Of a stretch of DNA of 64,000 nt, positions 18,631 through 27,734 are shown piece after piece. Each line of letters opens with the position of its first letter. Positions within the stretch are counted from its first letter, which is position 1. The DNA comes from Bradyrhizobium sp. sGM-13. GTDB taxonomy: Bacteria; Pseudomonadota; Alphaproteobacteria; Rhizobiales; Xanthobacteraceae. The position numbers were made by a program, and so were the translations under genes. The DNA is taken from positions 434,001 to 498,000 of the forward strand of contig NZ_JAGWDK010000001.1 of assembly GCF_018398875.1 (NCBI RefSeq), read 5' to 3'. A model generated the notes under the pieces. The model saw nothing but the letters and a program-made list of their open reading frames with translations. It searched no databases and had not been told where the DNA came from.

Positions 18631-20033
18631 TTTGAGAGTCCCATGTATTTAGGCAGCCAGAGCGTCAGTTCCGGGATGTAGGTGATGGCGACGAGCGCCA
18701 ACAGGAGCGGCACGAGCCACGGCAGGATCGCCATGGTGGTGCGCTCGACGGACAATTTCGCCACGCGGGCCAGCACGAACAGCACCATGCCGAGCGGCGG
18801 GTGCAACAAACCGATCATAAGGTTCAGCGTCATGATCAGGCCGAAATGAATGGGGTCGATGCCGAGCTTGAGCACGATCGGGAGCAGGATCGGCACCAGA
18901 ATGGTGATGGCGGCGATGGTGTCGATGAAGCAACCGACCAACAGGATCAGGATGTTCGCCAGCAGCAGGAACACCCATTTGTTCTGGGTGATACCGAGCA
19001 TCGCATCCGTCAGCATCTGCGCCGCCTGCGACACCGTGAGCAGCCATGCAAAGATCGACGCCGCGGTCACGATGAACAGCACGGATGCCGTGGTCTCAAT
19101 GGTGTCGAACGTCGCCTTGGCGACGGTCTGCAGCGTCATCGAGCGGTAACGCACCAGTCCGAGGAACAGCGACCAGATCACGGCGGCGACTGCGGCTTCG
19201 GTCGGCGTAAACCAGCCGAGCGTCATGCCGCCGATCAGGATGACAGGAGCCATCAGCGCCATCACAGCGGAGAAATCGAAATACCAGTCGAGCGCCAGCA
19301 GCGCCACGAGACCGATCCCGACCGCCATGTTCACCGAGAGCCCGGCGACGACCATCAGCCAAACAACCAGCGGGAACGCCAGCACGATCAAGATTTCGAT
19401 CGCGGCCGAGCCGAGTTGCGGCCAGGAGAACGGCGTATCGCTGCCCCAGCCGTTCTTGTGGGCGAAGTAGGCCACGGTCGCCATCATGGCCAACGTCATG
19501 AACACGCCCGGAATCACGCCGCCCAGAAACAGCGCGCCGATCGAGACGTTCGCCATCATGCCGTAGATCACGAACGGCAGCGACGGCGGAATGATCGGGC
19601 CGAGCGTGGCGGACGCCGCGGTCACGCCGACGGCGAACTCGGTCGAGTAGCCGTGATCCTTCATCGCCTTGATCTCGATGGTGCCGAGCCCTGCGGCGTC
19701 CGCAATCGCGGTGCCGGACATCCCGGAAAAGATCACGGAGCCGACGATATTGACGTGGCCGAGGCCGCCGCGCATCCAGCCCACCAGCGCGACCGCGAAT
19801 TTGTAGATCCGGCCGGTCACGCCCGCGATGTTCATGAGATTGCCGGCCAGGATGAAGAACGGCACGGCGAGCAGCGGGAAGCTTTCGACGCCGGCAATCA
19901 TGCGCTGCGCCAGCGTGACATCCGGCGTGATGCCGGTGACGAGAATGTACACCAGCGACGACACTGCCATCGAAAGCGCGACCGGCAGGCCGACCAGCAT
20001 CAGCAGCAGAAATCCCCCAAGCAGCAACAGCAT
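18627..20033 (-). CDS. dctM: TRAP transporter large permease subunit (DctM)
   Basis: The 12-helix ion-driven subunit of a TRAP importer, 468 residues. Family motifs include FFILAGNLMNIAGVTGRIY, GHVNIVGSVIFSGMSGTAIADAAGLG (split here by description), and IIPPSLPFVIYGMM. A longer than usual hydrophobic insert (about residues 205-265) is present in the middle. It starts 4 bp after the small permease gene ends and overlaps the idonate dehydrogenase start by 4 bp, so all are one transcript. The TRAP system would import the sugar acid metabolised by the adjacent dehydrogenases. Confidence 0.93.
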   Translation of the reverse strand: MLLLLGGFLLLMLVGLPVALSMAVSSLVYILVTGITPDVTLAQRMIAGVESFPLLAVPFFILAGNLMNIAGVTGRIYKFAVALVGWMRGGLGHVNIVGSVIFSGMSGTAIADAAGLGTIEIKAMKDHGYSTEFAVGVTAASATLGPIIPPSLPFVIYGMMANVSIGALFLGGVIPGVFMTLAMMATVAYFAHKNGWGSDTPFSWPQLGSAAIEILIVLAFPLVVWLMVVAGLSVNMAVGIGLVALLALDWYFDFSAVMALMAPVILIGGMTLGWFTPTEAAVAAVIWSLFLGLVRYRSMTLQTVAKATFDTIETTASVLFIVTAASIFAWLLTVSQAAQMLTDAMLGITQNKWVFLLLANILILLVGCFIDTIAAITILVPILLPIVLKLGIDPIHFGLIMTLNLMIGLLHPPLGMVLFVLARVAKLSVERTTMAILPWLVPLLLALVAITYIPELTLWLPKYMGLSK

Positions 20034-20037
20034 GGCG

Positions 20038-20616
20038 TCAGCCTTCCGTCCCGTCGAATGCGCCGGGTCGCTCCAGGATGGAGTAACCGCGCCGCCAGTT
20101 CTCGACCGCGATCTGGATCGAGCGCGCGAACATCAGCACGAAGCCGAGCAGCACGGCGTAATAGACAAATCCTTTCTGAAATTTGATCGTGGTCATCCGC
20201 TCGTCGCCGATGATCTGGATGAACTGCCAGACCAACTTGATCGCATAGCCGAAGAACGCGATCCGTATCAGGTCGATGACCGTCGAGAGCGCGCGCGCCG
20301 GCAGATGGGGCAGATAGCGAAACAGCAGATCGACCTGGATGTGCCGCGACAGCCGCACGCACATCGCCGAGCCGATAAAGACCACGCCGATCAGGCAATA
20401 GGTCGCGATCTCCTCGGTCCAGGCGTAACTGTCGTTGAGAACGTAACGGGTGAAGAACTGCAGGAAGACGGACAGCGCCATGATCCAGAAGATCGCGAGC
20501 GCCAGCCAATCCTCGGCGGCGTATTGTCCGAGATCGGCGCCCTTGGGGACCTCGTCCTCAAACGTATGGGCGATCTCGTCCGCCGTGATCTGCTTGTGCA
20601 CTTCAACCGTCGACAT
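20038..20616 (-). CDS. dctQ: TRAP transporter small permease subunit (DctQ)
   Basis: About 192 residues with four hydrophobic helices and the DctQ pattern (RYVLNDSYAWTEEIATYCLI, then GSAMCVRLSRHIQVDLLF). It pairs with DctM and the binding protein. I chose the ATG at 20616 (MSTVEVHKQ) because an ATG at 20679 would add 21 residues unlike the family, and GGGGAGG lies upstream of 20616. The gene is flanked by the binding protein (85 bp upstream) and DctM (4 bp downstream). Confidence 0.88.
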   Translation of the reverse strand: MSTVEVHKQITADEIAHTFEDEVPKGADLGQYAAEDWLALAIFWIMALSVFLQFFTRYVLNDSYAWTEEIATYCLIGVVFIGSAMCVRLSRHIQVDLLFRYLPHLPARALSTVIDLIRIAFFGYAIKLVWQFIQIIGDERMTTIKFQKGFVYYAVLLGFVLMFARSIQIAVENWRRGYSILERPGAFDGTEG

Positions 20617-20701
20617 GCGCCCTCCCCGAGCTGGCGTATTCGAGGCTTCCGCCGTGCCTGCCGCCGAATATCGCGGCAAGCACGGACGAAGGCCTAGCCG
20701 T

Positions 20702-21679
20702 TTACTTCACCGCTTGGATGCGATCCCAGTCGGACTTACGGTAGTCGAAGGTCTCGAACTTCGTGGTCTTGATCACGGTGTCGCGGAACTCGTCCTTGTT
20801 GACCTCGGTGACCGTCAGCCCCTTCTGCTTGAAGAAGTCGACCAGCTTGGCCTCGTTGGCCTTGATCTCGGCCGTAGCCTTTGCTGCCGCTTCCTGGGCG
20901 ACGTCAGTGAAGATCTTGCGGTCTTCTTCCGAGAGCTTCTTCCAGAGCGCGCCGGCGACGACGGTGTTGAGGTGATCGACAATGTGACCGGTCAGCACGA
21001 TGTGCTTCTGCACCTCGTAGAACTTCTTGGCCTCGATCGTGGTGAGCGGATTTTCCTGGGCTTCCACGGTGCCGTTCTGCAGCGCGAGATAAACCTCGGC
21101 AAAGGCGATCGGCGCGGTGTTGGCGCCGCAGGCGCGCGGCATCGCGAGGTAGGCCGGCACGTCAGGCACGCGCATCTTAAGGCCCTTCATGTCGGCGCAG
21201 GCCTTGATCTGCTTGTTCGAAGAGGTGTGGCGCACGCCGTAATAGGTCACCGCCACGATGTGATGGCCACTCTTGTCCTCGTAGCCCTTGGCGAGCTCCT
21301 TGAAGACGTCGCTCTTGGTGTAGGCCAGGAGATGATCGGCATCGCGGAAGGTGTAGGGATAGTAGGTCACGCCGATCGGCGGAAAGCTCTTGGCCGCAAA
21401 GCTCGAGCCGGAAATGATGATGTCGACGGAGCCCAGCGAAAGCCCCTGGTTGATGTCGGTTTCCTTGCCGAGCTGCGAAGCCGGATAGACATCGATCTGG
21501 TAGCGCCCGTTGGTACGCTTGTTGATCTCGCCCGCAGCCCAGACGGACGCAGTGTGGAACGGCTCCGAGGTTTCGTAAACGTGGGCCCATTTCAGTTTGG
21601 TCTGCGCCATGCCCGATGTGGTCGCGGCTAGCAGCGCCGCAGCAGACGCCGCGAATGCAATCGTCAATTTTTTCAACAC
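20702..21679 (-). CDS. dctP: TRAP transporter substrate-binding protein (DctP)
   Basis: A 325-residue periplasmic binding protein with a clear Sec signal peptide (MLKKLTIAFAASAAALLAAT ending near GMAQ). The mature protein has KWAHVYETSEPFHTASVWAA, LKMRVPDVPAYLAM (holding the Arg that usually binds the carboxylate) and FAEVYLALQNGTVEAQENPL, all typical of the DctP family. A carboxylate ligand such as a uronate or aldonate fits the neighbouring enzymes. It is the first transporter gene after the GntR-type regulator (80-bp gap). Confidence 0.93.
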   Translation of the reverse strand: MLKKLTIAFAASAAALLAATTSGMAQTKLKWAHVYETSEPFHTASVWAAGEINKRTNGRYQIDVYPASQLGKETDINQGLSLGSVDIIISGSSFAAKSFPPIGVTYYPYTFRDADHLLAYTKSDVFKELAKGYEDKSGHHIVAVTYYGVRHTSSNKQIKACADMKGLKMRVPDVPAYLAMPRACGANTAPIAFAEVYLALQNGTVEAQENPLTTIEAKKFYEVQKHIVLTGHIVDHLNTVVAGALWKKLSEEDRKIFTDVAQEAAAKATAEIKANEAKLVDFFKQKGLTVTEVNKDEFRDTVIKTTKFETFDYRKSDWDRIQAVK

Positions 21680-21759
21680 GTGAATTTCCTCCGTCGTTAC
21701 AATTTGCTTTTGTTACCCAACCGGCCCGGCGTTTCGCCGAACCGTTCGAATTCTCGTCG

Positions 21760-22497
21760 TCAGCCGCTGCCTGCGCGGATGCGCGAGGCGGACGAAGCTT
21801 CCGCTCCGAAATTTTGCGCAAAGCGGGCCTGCGAACGAGCCAAGTGCTCGCGCATCGCCACGCGGGCGGCATCGGAATCGTGCGCGGCGATGGCATCGCG
21901 GATCGCGCGGTGCTCAGCCAGCGCCGCATTCCAGGATTCCGGATTTTCGAAATAATGCGCGAGCTTGGCGAAATACGGATTGAGCCGCTGGTCGAACAGC
22001 TCGCCGACCACGCGGACCAGCACGGCGTTGTCGAGGCATCCGGCCACCGCGATGTGAAACGCGCGGTCATGGATCATCGAGGCTTCGCCCGGATGCTGCA
22101 CGGTGGCCATCGCCTCCAGCGAAGCATCGATGCGCGCGATATCTTCGGCTGTCGCCACCCGCGCCGCCTGTTCGGCGATGGCGCCTTCGAGGAATTCGCG
22201 GGCACGCAGGAGTTCGAACGGGCCTTCGATCTCGGCCGCCAATGGCAAAGGCGGTGCGAGCGCCGCCGGCTCACTGACATAAATCCCGGAGCCGACGCGA
22301 ATCCGAACCCTGCCCTCGACTTCCAGAGCAATCAGCGCTTCGCGTACCGTCGGCCGCGACACCTTCAACTGTTCGGCAAGATCGCGTTCGGTCGGAAGCC
22401 GGCTGCCCACGCGGTATTCGCCGCTGTCGATCAACGCGCGAAGCTGATCGGCAACCTGGCGATAAAGGCGTCGCGCTTCCACGGCTTCGAGCGGCAC
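21760..22497 (-). CDS. GntR-family regulator with FCD domain (hexuronate regulator type)
   Basis: An N-terminal winged helix (YRQVADQLRALIDSGEYRVG, then LKVSRPTVREALIALEVEGR) and a C-terminal FCD domain (FHIAVAGCLDNAVLVRVVGE, LAEHRAIRDAIAAHD). I place the start at the GTG at 22497, which gives about 245 residues and has AGGGGAG 6 bp upstream; ATG codons at 22575 and 22587 lie inside a palindromic operator region and have no such ribosome site. It lies between the divergent uxuB-type gene and the TRAP/uxuA operon and is the likely repressor of both, responding to a uronate or aldonate. Confidence 0.85.
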   Translation of the reverse strand: MPLEAVEARRLYRQVADQLRALIDSGEYRVGSRLPTERDLAEQLKVSRPTVREALIALEVEGRVRIRVGSGIYVSEPAALAPPLPLAAEIEGPFELLRAREFLEGAIAEQAARVATAEDIARIDASLEAMATVQHPGEASMIHDRAFHIAVAGCLDNAVLVRVVGELFDQRLNPYFAKLAHYFENPESWNAALAEHRAIRDAIAAHDSDAARVAMREHLARSQARFAQNFGAEASSASRIRAGSG

Positions 22498-22553
22498 GCT
22501 CGGCTCCCCTGACGATCCCCGAAGTGAATCGGATTTTTCTTGCTTGGTCGGGA

Positions 22554-22588
22554 TAAGGCCAATAAATCGGGACATTGGCCTTACCAAT
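22554..22588. promoter_or_regulatory. Nested palindromes, probable operator of the uxu regulator
   Basis: TAAGGCCAAT (22554-22563) and ATTGGCCTTA (22574-22583) form a perfect 10-bp inverted repeat around a 10-bp spacer. The second arm also forms ATTGG-CCTTA-CCAAT (22574-22588). Such GG/CC half-sites are typical of FCD-type GntR regulators. It lies 30 bp upstream of uxuB and upstream of the GTG start of the regulator, so one protein could control both directions. Confidence 0.6.
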
Positions 22589-22617
22589 TGACCAAAGATT
22601 GATAGATCGAGCCTTCC

Positions 22618-24138
22618 ATGTCAAGCGACACGGCGAAAATCCCGTTTTTCAACCCGAAAGACGGCAATTTCCGTCTTTCGAACGCCAACCTTCCTCGGCT
22701 TCCCGGCCGCATCCGGCAACCGGCATATGACCGCTCGCTGATCTCACCAGGCATCGTTCACCTCGGAATTGGCGCGTTCCACCGGGCCCACCAGGCGGTG
22801 GTGATCGACGATCTCCTGGCAGGCGGCGCTATGGATTGGGGAATCATCGGAGCCAGCTTGCGCAGCCCGGCGACACGCGATGCCCTCGTCCCGCAGGACG
22901 GCCTTTACACGCTGGCCGTTCGCTCCGGCGCGGGCACCGATCACCGCATTATCGGCTCGGTTCTCGCTGTCGACGTCGCCGCCGAAAAACCCGGCCACTT
23001 GATTGCGCGCCTGGCCAACCCGGCCACGCGTATCGTCTCGCTGACGATCACCGAAAAGGGCTATTGCCATACGCCGCAGACCGGCGATCTGGACGAGCGT
23101 CATCCCGATATCGTTCACGATCTGCAGAATCCGGGCACGCCGCGTTCGGCCATCGGATACCTGGTGGCCGCGCTCGCGCGCAGGCGGATCGCAAGCACGG
23201 CTCCCTTCACCGTTCTTTCCTGTGACAATCTCTCCGCCAATGGCCAAACAGTCGAACGGATCGTGACGCAGTTCGCCGGCTTGCGATCGCGCAATCTCGC
23301 CAAATGGATTGAAGCCGAGGTGACCTTCCCTTCGACCATGGTGGACCGGATCGTGCCCGAAACCACGGACCTCGACCGGGCGGAGATTTCTTCAGCGCTC
23401 GGCATGATCGATGCATGGCCCATTATCACAGAACCGTTCACGCAATGGATCGTTGAAGACCGCTTTCCGGCCGGACGGCCTGACTTTGCGGCTGCGGGCG
23501 TGCAACTGGTTTCGGATGTAACGCCGTTCGAACATATGAAGCTGCGGCTGCTCAACGCCAGCCACTCGGCGCTCGCCTATCTCGGATATCTCGCAGGCTT
23601 TGAGACCATCGCTGCAACCATGACCGACCATCGCTTTGTGGCGTTTGCCCGACAGGTGATGCAAGACGCCGCGCCGACGCTGGCGATGCCTGAAGGCACT
23701 GACCTGGCAGCCTATAGCGCATCACTGCTGCAGCGCTTCTCCAATTCGGCCCTGCACCATCGCACCTGGCAGATTGCGATGGACGGATCGCAGAAGCTGC
23801 CGCAACGGCTGCTCGCGACCATGCAGGACCGGCTGCGGCTGGGGCTGCCGATCGATACCCACGCGCTCGCGGTGGCCGGCTGGATGCGTTACGTCACGGG
23901 AACCGACGAGCGAGGCCGCGCCATCGACGTGCGTGATCCCCTTGCGCGAGAGTTGGCTGATATCGCCGAGCGTGCCGGCCCGGTCGCAGAGCGGCTTGCT
24001 CCCGCGCTGCTGGCGGTCAGCTCCATCTTCGGCACGCTCGGTAACGATCCTCGCATGCGCAGCGCCGTCATCGAGGCGCTCGCAAAACTCTACGCACTGG
24101 GCGCGCGTCAGGCTGTACAGACATTTCAGGCGGCATGA
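22618..24138 (+). CDS. uxuB: Mannitol dehydrogenase family protein, fructuronate reductase type (UxuB)
   Basis: A 506-residue NAD-dependent polyol/sugar-acid dehydrogenase. The N-terminal part has GIVHLGIGAFHRAHQAVVID (nucleotide-binding fold) and the catalytic signature is MKLRLLNASHSALAYLGYLA, with the Lys-x5-Asn-x2-His pattern of the family. UxuB reduces D-fructuronate to D-mannonate, which mannonate dehydratase in the divergent operon then dehydrates. Mannitol or arabinitol 2-dehydrogenase are alternatives, but the neighbouring uxuA favours fructuronate. It is transcribed alone, with a palindromic operator 30 bp upstream. Confidence 0.85.
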   Translation: MSSDTAKIPFFNPKDGNFRLSNANLPRLPGRIRQPAYDRSLISPGIVHLGIGAFHRAHQAVVIDDLLAGGAMDWGIIGASLRSPATRDALVPQDGLYTLAVRSGAGTDHRIIGSVLAVDVAAEKPGHLIARLANPATRIVSLTITEKGYCHTPQTGDLDERHPDIVHDLQNPGTPRSAIGYLVAALARRRIASTAPFTVLSCDNLSANGQTVERIVTQFAGLRSRNLAKWIEAEVTFPSTMVDRIVPETTDLDRAEISSALGMIDAWPIITEPFTQWIVEDRFPAGRPDFAAAGVQLVSDVTPFEHMKLRLLNASHSALAYLGYLAGFETIAATMTDHRFVAFARQVMQDAAPTLAMPEGTDLAAYSASLLQRFSNSALHHRTWQIAMDGSQKLPQRLLATMQDRLRLGLPIDTHALAVAGWMRYVTGTDERGRAIDVRDPLARELADIAERAGPVAERLAPALLAVSSIFGTLGNDPRMRSAVIEALAKLYALGARQAVQTFQAA

Positions 24139-24204
24139 TGGTAGGTCAGAACCACCTGGTGAAGGCCACACCGCAACCGCCGTTCATCTCGGAAATTCGG
24201 CAGG

Positions 24205-25035
24205 CTACGGAGACAACAAGGTCCTGGTGAGTTGGTGATCGGGATCGGAGAGCCCGTCGATGACATCGAAATGATGCCGGCCGGGTTCTTCGATCACGCA
24301 GGTTTTCGCGCCGAGGCCGGTCCAGATGTTGGCGAGGAGCGCGTTCTGGCGGACGAATTCCGGGCGCTCGGCGCTACCTACCCAGCATGTTACGCGCGCA
24401 TTCGGCATCGGCTCCAGCAATACAGGGCTTTCCACGAGCGCCTCGGCCTCATCGATCCGAAGGTCCGTGTTCATGGCGGCCTTCATCAGCGGACGAAGGT
24501 CATGAACGCCGGAAATGGAGACGGTGTGGTTGATGCGCGCCCGGACATCGTCCGGGAGCGGCGACGTCGCCGAGATCATGCGCGTCACCAGATGCCCGCC
24601 GGCGGAATGGCCCGCCAGAAAAAGCGGACCTTCGACCATCGCGGCGGCGCGCTCGACGGCCGCGGCAATCTCGCGCGTGATCTCGGTGATGCGCACAGTC
24701 GGGCATAGCGTGTAAGACGGCATCGCCACCGCATAGCCGCTTTCAACCGATCCACGGGCCAGGTGCGACCAGAAGCTCTTGTCGAGCGCCTTCCAGAATC
24801 CGCCGTGGACGAAGACGACCAGCCCCTTTGGCCGGCCTTCCGGTCCAAAGAGATCGAAGCGGTTTCGCGGGCGCCCGCCATAGCCGACGTCGAGCGTCGC
24901 GCGGCCGCTGCCTTGAAGTGCGTCGCGATACGCCTGCGCGGGCTGCACCCACGCCGCCGGCCAGCGTTCGCCACCCGGAATGTTCGGAGCATTCGCATAG
25001 GCGTCGTTCCAGTCGGAAATCTGATGAAAAATCAC
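24205..25035 (-). CDS. kynB: Kynurenine formamidase-like alpha/beta hydrolase
   Basis: An alpha/beta hydrolase that would cleave N-formylkynurenine to kynurenine and formate. It has the oxyanion-hole motif VVFVHGGFWKALDK, the nucleophile elbow LFLAGHSAGGHLV and a C-terminal EPGRHHFDVIDGL supplying the catalytic His. About 276 residues from a GTG at 25035, giving a start at VIFHQISDWNDAY that fits homologous arylformamidases; an in-frame ATG at 25098 adds 21 non-family-like residues. It is divergent from kynU-kynA and shares their operator region. This is the HGGxW esterase type, not the metal-dependent KynB fold, so the symbol is by function. Confidence 0.8.
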   Translation of the reverse strand: MIFHQISDWNDAYANAPNIPGGERWPAAWVQPAQAYRDALQGSGRATLDVGYGGRPRNRFDLFGPEGRPKGLVVFVHGGFWKALDKSFWSHLARGSVESGYAVAMPSYTLCPTVRITEITREIAAAVERAAAMVEGPLFLAGHSAGGHLVTRMISATSPLPDDVRARINHTVSISGVHDLRPLMKAAMNTDLRIDEAEALVESPVLLEPMPNARVTCWVGSAERPEFVRQNALLANIWTGLGAKTCVIEEPGRHHFDVIDGLSDPDHQLTRTLLSP

Positions 25036-25134
25036 TTGGGTTCGGTTTCCATTCCATCTTGTGGGCCGGGCGGATGTTCGATCGGTGCCCGCAGGCAACC
25101 AGTCTATACCGGGAAGCGCATCTTCCGCCCATAA

Positions 25135-25150
25135 ATTTCAAGCTTGAAAT
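25135..25150. promoter_or_regulatory. Perfect 16-bp palindrome, putative operator (site 1 of 6)
   Basis: ATTTCAAGCTTGAAAT is a perfect palindrome 49 bp upstream of kynU and between the two divergent kyn units. It is the best copy of a motif shared with five other intergenic sites in this block (29514, 31817, 33486, 39103, 40991). A dimeric MarR-type repressor is the likely binder; the MarR gene at 32912-33406 is the local candidate. Confidence 0.65.
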
Positions 25151-25198
25151 AATTGATATCAGCGCGAATAATTCAGGGGGCGCGGACCAGGGAATGAC

Positions 25199-26392
25199 AT
25201 GACCGATTTCACGCGAACGAAATCCCTGTTCGCCATCCCGGATGGCCTGATCTATCTCGACGGCAATTCGCTCGGTCCCCTGCCCGTTGCAGCCGCCGAT
25301 CGCGTCGGCCGCATGATATCGGAGGAATGGGGCAAGCACCTCATCAAGGGCTGGAACGTCGCCGGGTGGATGACGCAGCCGCGGCGTATCGGCGACCGCA
25401 TCGGTCAGTTGATCGGTGCTGCCGACGGAACGGTGGTGGTGGGCGATACGCTGTCCATCAAAGTCTACCAGGCGCTGGCCTCGGCCCTCGAGCTCAATCC
25501 GTCGCGGCGCGTGATCTTGTCGGATAGCGGCAACTTTCCTTCCGATCTCTACATCGCCAGCGGTCTGCTTGAATCGCTCAACCGTGGCTACGAGTTGAAG
25601 GTCGTGGACCCCGAAGACGTCGAAGCCGCCATCGACGAGACGATCGCGGTGCTGATGCTGACCGAGGTCGACTATCGCACCGGCCGGCTGCACGACATGA
25701 GCGCATTGACGCGCAGGGCGCATGCCGCCGGCGCCTTGACGATCTGGGATCTGGCGCATTCCGCGGGCGCGATTCCGGTCGACCTGGAAGGAGCCGAAGC
25801 CGATTTCGCCGTCGGCTGCACCTACAAATATCTCAATGCCGGTCCTGGCGCGCCAGCCTTCATCTATGTTGCGCCGAAGCACGCCGATACGGCGCGGCCC
25901 GCGCTTTCCGGTTGGATGGGTCATCATGCACCCTTTGCCTTTGACCTCGACTATCGGGCCGGGCCGGGCATTGAGCGAATGCGGGTGGGTACGCCTCCGA
26001 TCATTGCGATGGCCGCGCTCGACGCCGCCCTCGACGTCTGGGACGACGTCAGCATGACCGACGTGCGTCGTGCATCGGTCGTGCTCGCCGACCTGTTCAT
26101 CCGCGAAGTCGAACGACGCTGTCCCGAACTGACGCTGGCTTCGCCGCGGGACGGAAAGCGGCGCGGCAGCCAGGTTTCATTTCGTCATCCAGATGGCTAC
26201 GCGATCATGCAGGCGCTGATCGCGCGCGACGTGATAGGCGACTTCCGCGCGCCGGACATGATGCGCTTCGGCTTTACGCCGCTCTACATCGGAGAAGCCG
26301 AGGTTCGCGCGGCAGTCGAAATCATCGCCGACGTCGTAACCAATCGCCGCTGGGATACCGCGGATTACCGCAAAAAGGGGCTCGTAACATGA
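25199..26392 (+). CDS. kynU: Kynureninase
   Basis: A PLP enzyme of aminotransferase fold type I that splits kynurenine into anthranilate and alanine. The 397 residues contain the family start [13 protein letters not shown], the cofactor Asp region [16 protein letters not shown], and the PLP-binding Lys in [16 protein letters not shown] (about residue 215). The stop overlaps the kynA start (ATGA), showing translational coupling. A perfect palindrome lies in the upstream gap. Length and motif spacing are normal, so it should be active. Confidence 0.95.
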   Translation: MTDFTRTKSLFAIPDGLIYLDGNSLGPLPVAAADRVGRMISEEWGKHLIKGWNVAGWMTQPRRIGDRIGQLIGAADGTVVVGDTLSIKVYQALASALELNPSRRVILSDSGNFPSDLYIASGLLESLNRGYELKVVDPEDVEAAIDETIAVLMLTEVDYRTGRLHDMSALTRRAHAAGALTIWDLAHSAGAIPVDLEGAEADFAVGCTYKYLNAGPGAPAFIYVAPKHADTARPALSGWMGHHAPFAFDLDYRAGPGIERMRVGTPPIIAMAALDAALDVWDDVSMTDVRRASVVLADLFIREVERRCPELTLASPRDGKRRGSQVSFRHPDGYAIMQALIARDVIGDFRAPDMMRFGFTPLYIGEAEVRAAVEIIADVVTNRRWDTADYRKKGLVT

Positions 26393-27228
26393 CCGGCAAG
26401 CCCGACGACTCCTCGCGTGAGGCAGCCCAGATGTCGTTCGACGGGCGCATGTCCTACAGCGATTATCTGCATCTGGAACGCGTTCTGGACGCGCAAGAGC
26501 CGCTCTCGGACGCGCATGACGAACTGCTGTTCATCATCCAGCACCAGACTTCCGAACTCTGGATGAAGCTGGCCATCCACGAGATCCGTTCCGCCATCAA
26601 GGCAATCCGCCACGACCAGTTGCATCCCGCATTCAAGATGCTGTCGCGCATCGCCCGGATCTTCGAGCAGCTCAATACCGCCTGGGACGTGTTGCGGACG
26701 ATGACACCCAGCGAATACTCCGAGTTTCGCGATCAGCTCGGGCAATCCTCGGGTTTTCAGTCCTACCAGTACCGCGCGATTGAGTTTCTCGCCGGCAATC
26801 GCAATTTGGCGCTGCTTGGCCCGCATGCCCACCGCGCCGACATCATGGCAAAGCTCGAGGAAATTCTCGCTGAGCCGGGCCTCTATGACGAGGCGTTGCT
26901 GCTGCTGGCGCGCAATGGTTTCGATATCGGCGAAGACGCGCGCCGAACCGACTGGCGCAGCAAGCGCACCCCAAACGACGAGGTTTTGAAGGCCTGGAAG
27001 ACCATCTATGCGTCGCCGGCGAAACACTGGATGCTTTACGAGCTTGCGGAAAAGCTGGTCGATTTCGAAGACTATTTCCGCCGCTGGCGCTTTAACCACG
27101 TCACGACGGTCGAGCGCATTATCGGCCTGAAGCGCGGAACCGGCGGCACGTCCGGCGTCTCCTACTTGCGCAAGATGCTCGAGGTCGAACTTTTTCCGGA
27201 ACTCTGGAAGCTGAGAACAGAGCTTTAA
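26389..27228 (+). CDS. kynA: Tryptophan 2,3-dioxygenase
   Basis: A haem enzyme that opens the indole ring of tryptophan to give N-formylkynurenine. The 279 residues include the substrate-site block [18 protein letters not shown] (about residues 44-61), the haem-ligand His in [15 protein letters not shown], and the C-terminal [20 protein letters not shown]. The start is coupled to kynU by a 4-bp overlap. It is the first enzyme of the route that the rest of this block appears to complete to CoA-bound products. Confidence 0.96.
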   Translation: MTGKPDDSSREAAQMSFDGRMSYSDYLHLERVLDAQEPLSDAHDELLFIIQHQTSELWMKLAIHEIRSAIKAIRHDQLHPAFKMLSRIARIFEQLNTAWDVLRTMTPSEYSEFRDQLGQSSGFQSYQYRAIEFLAGNRNLALLGPHAHRADIMAKLEEILAEPGLYDEALLLLARNGFDIGEDARRTDWRSKRTPNDEVLKAWKTIYASPAKHWMLYELAEKLVDFEDYFRRWRFNHVTTVERIIGLKRGTGGTSGVSYLRKMLEVELFPELWKLRTEL

Positions 27229-27234
27229 GACGAC

Positions 27235-27251
27235 ACCCGATAAGCGGGTTT
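27235..27251 (+). terminator. Short hairpin after kynA
   Basis: ACCCG-ATAAG-CGGGT (27235-27249) followed by TTT lies in the 22-bp gap between the convergent kynA and ridA genes. The stem is only 5 bp, so its strength is modest, but it is the only hairpin in the gap. Confidence 0.4.
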
Positions 27252-27709
27252 CAGCGCGGCACCACCGCCGTCGCTTCGATCTCGACGCGGGCTTCCTTCT
27301 CGACCAGGCGCACCACCTGCACCAGCGCCATTGCCGGATAATGCGCGCCGAAAATCTCGCGGTAGACGCGGCCGAGCTCTTTCAGGCTCGCGAGATATTC
27401 CTCGATGTCGACGACATACCAGGTCAGGCGCACCAGATGCTCAGGTCTGGCGCCGCCCTCGGCAAGAATCTCGGCGATGTTGGATAGCGTCTGACGCACC
27501 TGCGCGACGAAATCGGGCTCCAGGCGGCCCTGCGTATCCCAACCGATCACCCCGCCGGTCACGACGAGCCGGCCACCGGCCGCCATGCCGTTGGCATATC
27601 CTTTCGGCATCGGCCAGCCGCTCGGCTGCAGCACTTGCGGGCCCGGCGGTGAGGTGTCGGTCGTGGGATGAGGCACCACGCTCAGTGTGGGGCCTTTGGG
27701 GGCGGTCAC
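27251..27709 (-). CDS. RidA-family protein
   Basis: A 152-residue member of the YjgF/YER057c/UK114 family. The fold-typical YANGMAAGGRLVVTGGVIGWD, VRLTWYVVDIEEYLASL and the C-terminal YPAMALVQVVRLVEKEARVE are present; the Arg in the last block corresponds to the residue that binds the substrate carboxylate in imine deaminases of this family. It lies 25 bp after the CoA ligase gene on the same strand. RidA proteins remove reactive enamines or imines and often sit in aromatic amine pathways; here one could act on an amino-dienoyl or imino intermediate of the anthraniloyl-CoA route (inference). Confidence 0.85.
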   Translation of the reverse strand: MTAPKGPTLSVVPHPTTDTSPPGPQVLQPSGWPMPKGYANGMAAGGRLVVTGGVIGWDTQGRLEPDFVAQVRQTLSNIAEILAEGGARPEHLVRLTWYVVDIEEYLASLKELGRVYREIFGAHYPAMALVQVVRLVEKEARVEIEATAVVPR

Positions 27710-27734
27710 CGGCTTTTCTCCATCAGGTTAGAAA

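Noticed and set aside
18801..20186. 461-residue plus-strand frame, very rich in His, Gln, Asp and Arg
   Set aside because: Antisense to the TRAP permease; the composition is what hydrophobic codons give on the opposite strand.
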